A stretch of DNA of 55,830 nucleotides. It comes from an uncultured Saprospiraceae bacterium. GTDB taxonomy: Bacteria; Bacteroidota; Bacteroidia; Chitinophagales; Saprospiraceae. The notes beneath the pieces are model-generated. The model worked only from the letters and a program-made list of their open reading frames with translations. It had not been told where the DNA came from and searched no databases. This document shows, in pieces, positions 53,409-55,830 of the stretch. Location of the stretch: positions 1 to 55,830 of the forward strand of contig CALFUK010000149.1 in the NCBI GenBank assembly GCA_937929945.1. The letters run 5' to 3'. Position numbers and translations under genes: made by a program. Position 1 is the first letter of the stretch. Every line of letters begins with the position of its first letter.

Positions 53409-54932
53409 ATGAACTCTAATCATAAGTTATTCAAAATCGGACTGCCACTCTTACTCTTTTTTCTGTGTGGATACTTTTTTATCCAATCGGCAGATCTTCC
53501 TATAAAGGATCGAGATGTCTATTTCGAATATTCCCCTAAGTGTAATCTCTGGGAGGTCAGAGACGTAGAATCAGCTAAGATGCTCAGTCGGGTGACAGAG
53601 GGAATCAAGCAGCTCTATGAGCTTACTGGGACTAAGTATTCTCCCTTGATAAAAATAGATGATGAGATCGTCGGTTATGAGCTGGATGGGGTGATGCAGT
53701 GGGACAAGCCTTTTAGTTATACTTGGATTGATGGAGATGAGGCACGAGAAATTTATGGCAAAGAAGCCCGGTATGGATTGGCAGAGTTCACTTATAATAC
53801 GGAAGTGATTGGTGAGTTTAAAGCGTGTACGTCTTCTGCACCTGGAGACAACCTTCTGGGATTACCATTGGTCTTGTACGATGGGACCTTATCTAAGAAG
53901 CCGACTAATCCGTTTGAGGAAAGAAAGTACAATGGATTAGAATTTCTCCATGGTCAGCCAGCGGTGAAGGCTTATGGTGAGAGGGCAGAGCAAAGACCCG
54001 TGTATAATCACTACGTCAGTGACGCGATCAGTGAGGTAAAAAATAATGATAAGACCATGACCATTGATAATGATCCATCTGGCAAAATCATCATTGAATA
54101 CAGCTCTGATCGAATCGGCGACGTCGATGTGCTCATCAATCAAGAGTTCGAACAGCTTGTGACCAGCCGACATGAGAAGCCAGAGCAGAGCATTCGCTTG
54201 GCGCTCGATCCAGCGGATTGGCCTCCGAATAATTTCACTATCTCGGTGTATAAAGCTGGGACCGACTTTGGCATCGAGTCCAGACTGCATCGCTTAGAAA
54301 ATGGTAAAATCGAAATTGATTTTGAGACAGAGGATAAAAACAAACAAGCGTACCGACAGGATAACCAAGAAATAGAAGAGAAGGGCGGAGAGCAATTCAT
54401 TACTGTACCAGGCGGACAGTTAGCACTACCAGAGCAGCTGTACCGCAGCATCAATTACATCGTGAATAGTATCCCCTTCAAGCTGGCTGATCCAGAGTAC
54501 ATCGCCTACTGGCATAAGAATTTGTTAGAGCGAGCTGATCAGCAGACCTATGAGGCATACATCACTCAGCGCTTCAAAGAAGAAGCCAGCGGCTATGGAT
54601 TTGAGGTGGAGTATGCGAAAGAGAGCTTATCCATCAGCTCTGATGATAAGGTGATCACTGATCTGATCATTAAGGACTGGCTCCATCCAGCTAAAGTGCC
54701 CGCTCGTTTGTACGAGTTACTACACACTGATATCAGAGAGGATGATCTGCCGCTGATGATTATCGATAATCAAGAAGTAGACATGGAGCGCCTAAAGATG
54801 ATGCTTGGCGTGCCACCACTGCGCATTGGCCGCATGAAGGATTTGGATGCGGATGTTGCAACATTGCGCTTTGGCGACCGTGGTAAGAATGGAGTCGTAT
54901 CCATGCAAGAAATCAAACTGTTAGACTTATAG
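53409..54932 (+). CDS. Membrane-anchored protein with two TonB-plug-like segments, blaI operon
   Basis: 507 residues. An N-terminal membrane helix (about 7-25) anchors a large envelope-exposed part. Two stretches echo the receptor-plug signature 'YG..G.NG.': PLIKIDDEIVGYELDG ... GDEAREIYGKEARYGLAEFTYN near 75-125, and PLMIIDNQEVDMERLK ... ATLRFGDRGKNGVVSMQE near the C-terminus. The middle (GKIIIEYSSDRIGDVDVLIN ... WPPNNFTISVYKAG, about 215-290) resembles a T9SS-tail-like beta sandwich. Related plug-like ends occur on Bacteroidota M56 proteins, the next gene's family, from memory. No known function for a stand-alone version. Confidence 0.65.
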   Translation: MNSNHKLFKIGLPLLLFFLCGYFFIQSADLPIKDRDVYFEYSPKCNLWEVRDVESAKMLSRVTEGIKQLYELTGTKYSPLIKIDDEIVGYELDGVMQWDKPFSYTWIDGDEAREIYGKEARYGLAEFTYNTEVIGEFKACTSSAPGDNLLGLPLVLYDGTLSKKPTNPFEERKYNGLEFLHGQPAVKAYGERAEQRPVYNHYVSDAISEVKNNDKTMTIDNDPSGKIIIEYSSDRIGDVDVLINQEFEQLVTSRHEKPEQSIRLALDPADWPPNNFTISVYKAGTDFGIESRLHRLENGKIEIDFETEDKNKQAYRQDNQEIEEKGGEQFITVPGGQLALPEQLYRSINYIVNSIPFKLADPEYIAYWHKNLLERADQQTYEAYITQRFKEEASGYGFEVEYAKESLSISSDDKVITDLIIKDWLHPAKVPARLYELLHTDIREDDLPLMIIDNQEVDMERLKMMLGVPPLRIGRMKDLDADVATLRFGDRGKNGVVSMQEIKLLDL

Positions 54933-54979
54933 TGTCAGTATAAGTCTGACGTAATCATATCATTCTACAATAGTAAATC

Positions 54980-55830
54980 ATGATCCAATACAGCTTGGAA
55001 GTGGCGATCTGCTGGTCAGCCCTGTACCTGATCTACATCTGTTTTCTGAAGAGAGAGACATTCTTTGGGATCAATCGGAGCTACCTGATCACGAGCCTCT
55101 TACTTGGACTGATCATACCCTTAGCGAGAATGGTCGACTGGTCATGGCAGGAGCAGGTCGTCTTAGCGCAGCCCCTAGAGTATATCAGTGCTGGTCCAGC
55201 GATGATAGCCATTGCGATACAGCCTGAGGCACAGCTTGCGTCAGCGCATCAGTGGCAGCTGGTTGATTGTATCATGATCATATACTTCTTAGGAGTCTTG
55301 TTTATGTCATCCAGGCTGATGAGAGGTATGTATAAGATCTATCAGCTCTATGCTCAGGGGACGAAGACGAAGACCGCAGATTATACTTTGGTACAGACCA
55401 GTGAGTATCATCTACCATTCTCCTTCTTGCGTTATGTCTTCTTCAGTGATGAGATGCGGCTGAACGAAGAGCTGGAGCAGATCATGAAGCATGAGCTGAC
55501 ACACATCAAGTCGAGACACAGTTATGATGTCTTCTTCTTAGAGCTGCTACATGTGCTCTTTTGGTGGAATCCACTGATCCATTTATACAAGCAAGAACTC
55601 CGACAGGTGCATGAGTATCTGGCAGATGCCATGGTCCTGGAGGATACCGATAAAAAGATTTATGGCCGAATCTTGTTGGGGCAGTCACAATCCGGAATCG
55701 AGATTGCCCTAACACATCAATTTTTTCATTCACACTTAAAACAACGTATTACAATGATGTATAGACAACAATCTAAACGGCCGGCACTGGTAAAGTATCT
55801 TTTAGCACTGCCATTAATCTTTGGGATGGT
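54980..55830 (+). CDS. BlaR1/M56-family sensor metallopeptidase (3' end outside window)
   Basis: At least 283 residues, open to the window edge. N-terminal membrane helices (VAICWSALYLIYICFL, YLITSLLLGLIIPLA, VDCIMIIYFLGVLFM), then the cytoplasmic protease loop with the zinc motif HELTH (His171, Glu172, His175) and EYLADA downstream (third ligand Glu), then another helix. It would sense an envelope signal and cleave the BlaI repressor. The 48-base spacing from the previous gene keeps it in the operon. Confidence 0.92.
   Translation, partial: MIQYSLEVAICWSALYLIYICFLKRETFFGINRSYLITSLLLGLIIPLARMVDWSWQEQVVLAQPLEYISAGPAMIAIAIQPEAQLASAHQWQLVDCIMIIYFLGVLFMSSRLMRGMYKIYQLYAQGTKTKTADYTLVQTSEYHLPFSFLRYVFFSDEMRLNEELEQIMKHELTHIKSRHSYDVFFLELLHVLFWWNPLIHLYKQELRQVHEYLADAMVLEDTDKKIYGRILLGQSQSGIEIALTHQFFHSHLKQRITMMYRQQSKRPALVKYLLALPLIFGM

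Overview
The window looks like a chromosome segment of a Bacteroidota bacterium, probably of the Saprospiria/Lewinella type; that placement is inference. Lineage markers seen directly are type IX secretion sorting ends (a gliding-motility CHU_C-like end at 9182-10765 and a Por-type tail at 10822-12573), carboxypeptidase-regulatory-like plus TonB-type outer-membrane receptors, a GLPGLI protein, a BlaI/M56 unit, and promoters with the Bacteroidota -7 box TAnnTTTG (tRNA, SAM riboswitch, blaI). A PL7 alginate lyase suggests a marine or algal polysaccharide habitat.

Layout. 1-2847: a TPR sensor kinase (cut by the window edge) and its LuxR-type regulator. 3011-8460: a TonB receptor, a beta-helix lipoprotein and a diheme cytochrome. 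8512-18465: mixed genes, including two T9SS-exported proteins, an M23 peptidase, ruvC, an MtfA-like protein with a broken zinc site, and a Nudix hydrolase. 18506-21698: pth, pdeM, an ECF sigma factor with a small probable partner, and an EEP-family nuclease. 21722-22800: a CAU tRNA, a damaged second tRNA copy, and a yefM-yoeB module with TGTACA operators. 23325-27778: DoxX, cyclophilin, PhnA-like, HAD, recX, then a SAM-I riboswitch driving a homocysteine-forming sulfhydrylase. 27884-29197: a 32-bp palindromic tandem array directly in front of an AAA+ ATPase. 29386-36274: a TetR repressor, a large dyad, and a five-gene aromatic (homogentisate) catabolic operon. 36366-38442: two decayed genes, an AraC regulator with an in-frame stop and the 3' part of a TonB receptor with a frameshift. 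38745-46098: sugar-nucleotide/oxidoreductase-type enzymes, a gamma-glutamyltransferase and a VOC protein. 46681-50634: an outer-membrane beta-barrel protein and its GLPGLI partner. 50839-51916: a membrane protein and higBA. 52165-55830: a blaI operon carrying two unfamiliar proteins before an M56 sensor peptidase that runs off the end.

The most unusual signals are: (i) a family of five roughly 90-bp leader elements ending at the start codons of four unlinked genes (3103, 6074 with two tandem copies, 38745, 42309); (ii) the tandem array of 28-bp dyads at exact 32-bp spacing at 27884-28043, with alternating variants; (iii) the blaI-lipoprotein-plug-like protein-M56 operon, whose third gene carries two segments resembling the TonB-receptor plug signature; and (iv) the tRNA remnant whose anticodon loop is replaced by a perfect 18-bp palindrome. 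No CRISPR array, transposase, integrase or rRNA was seen.
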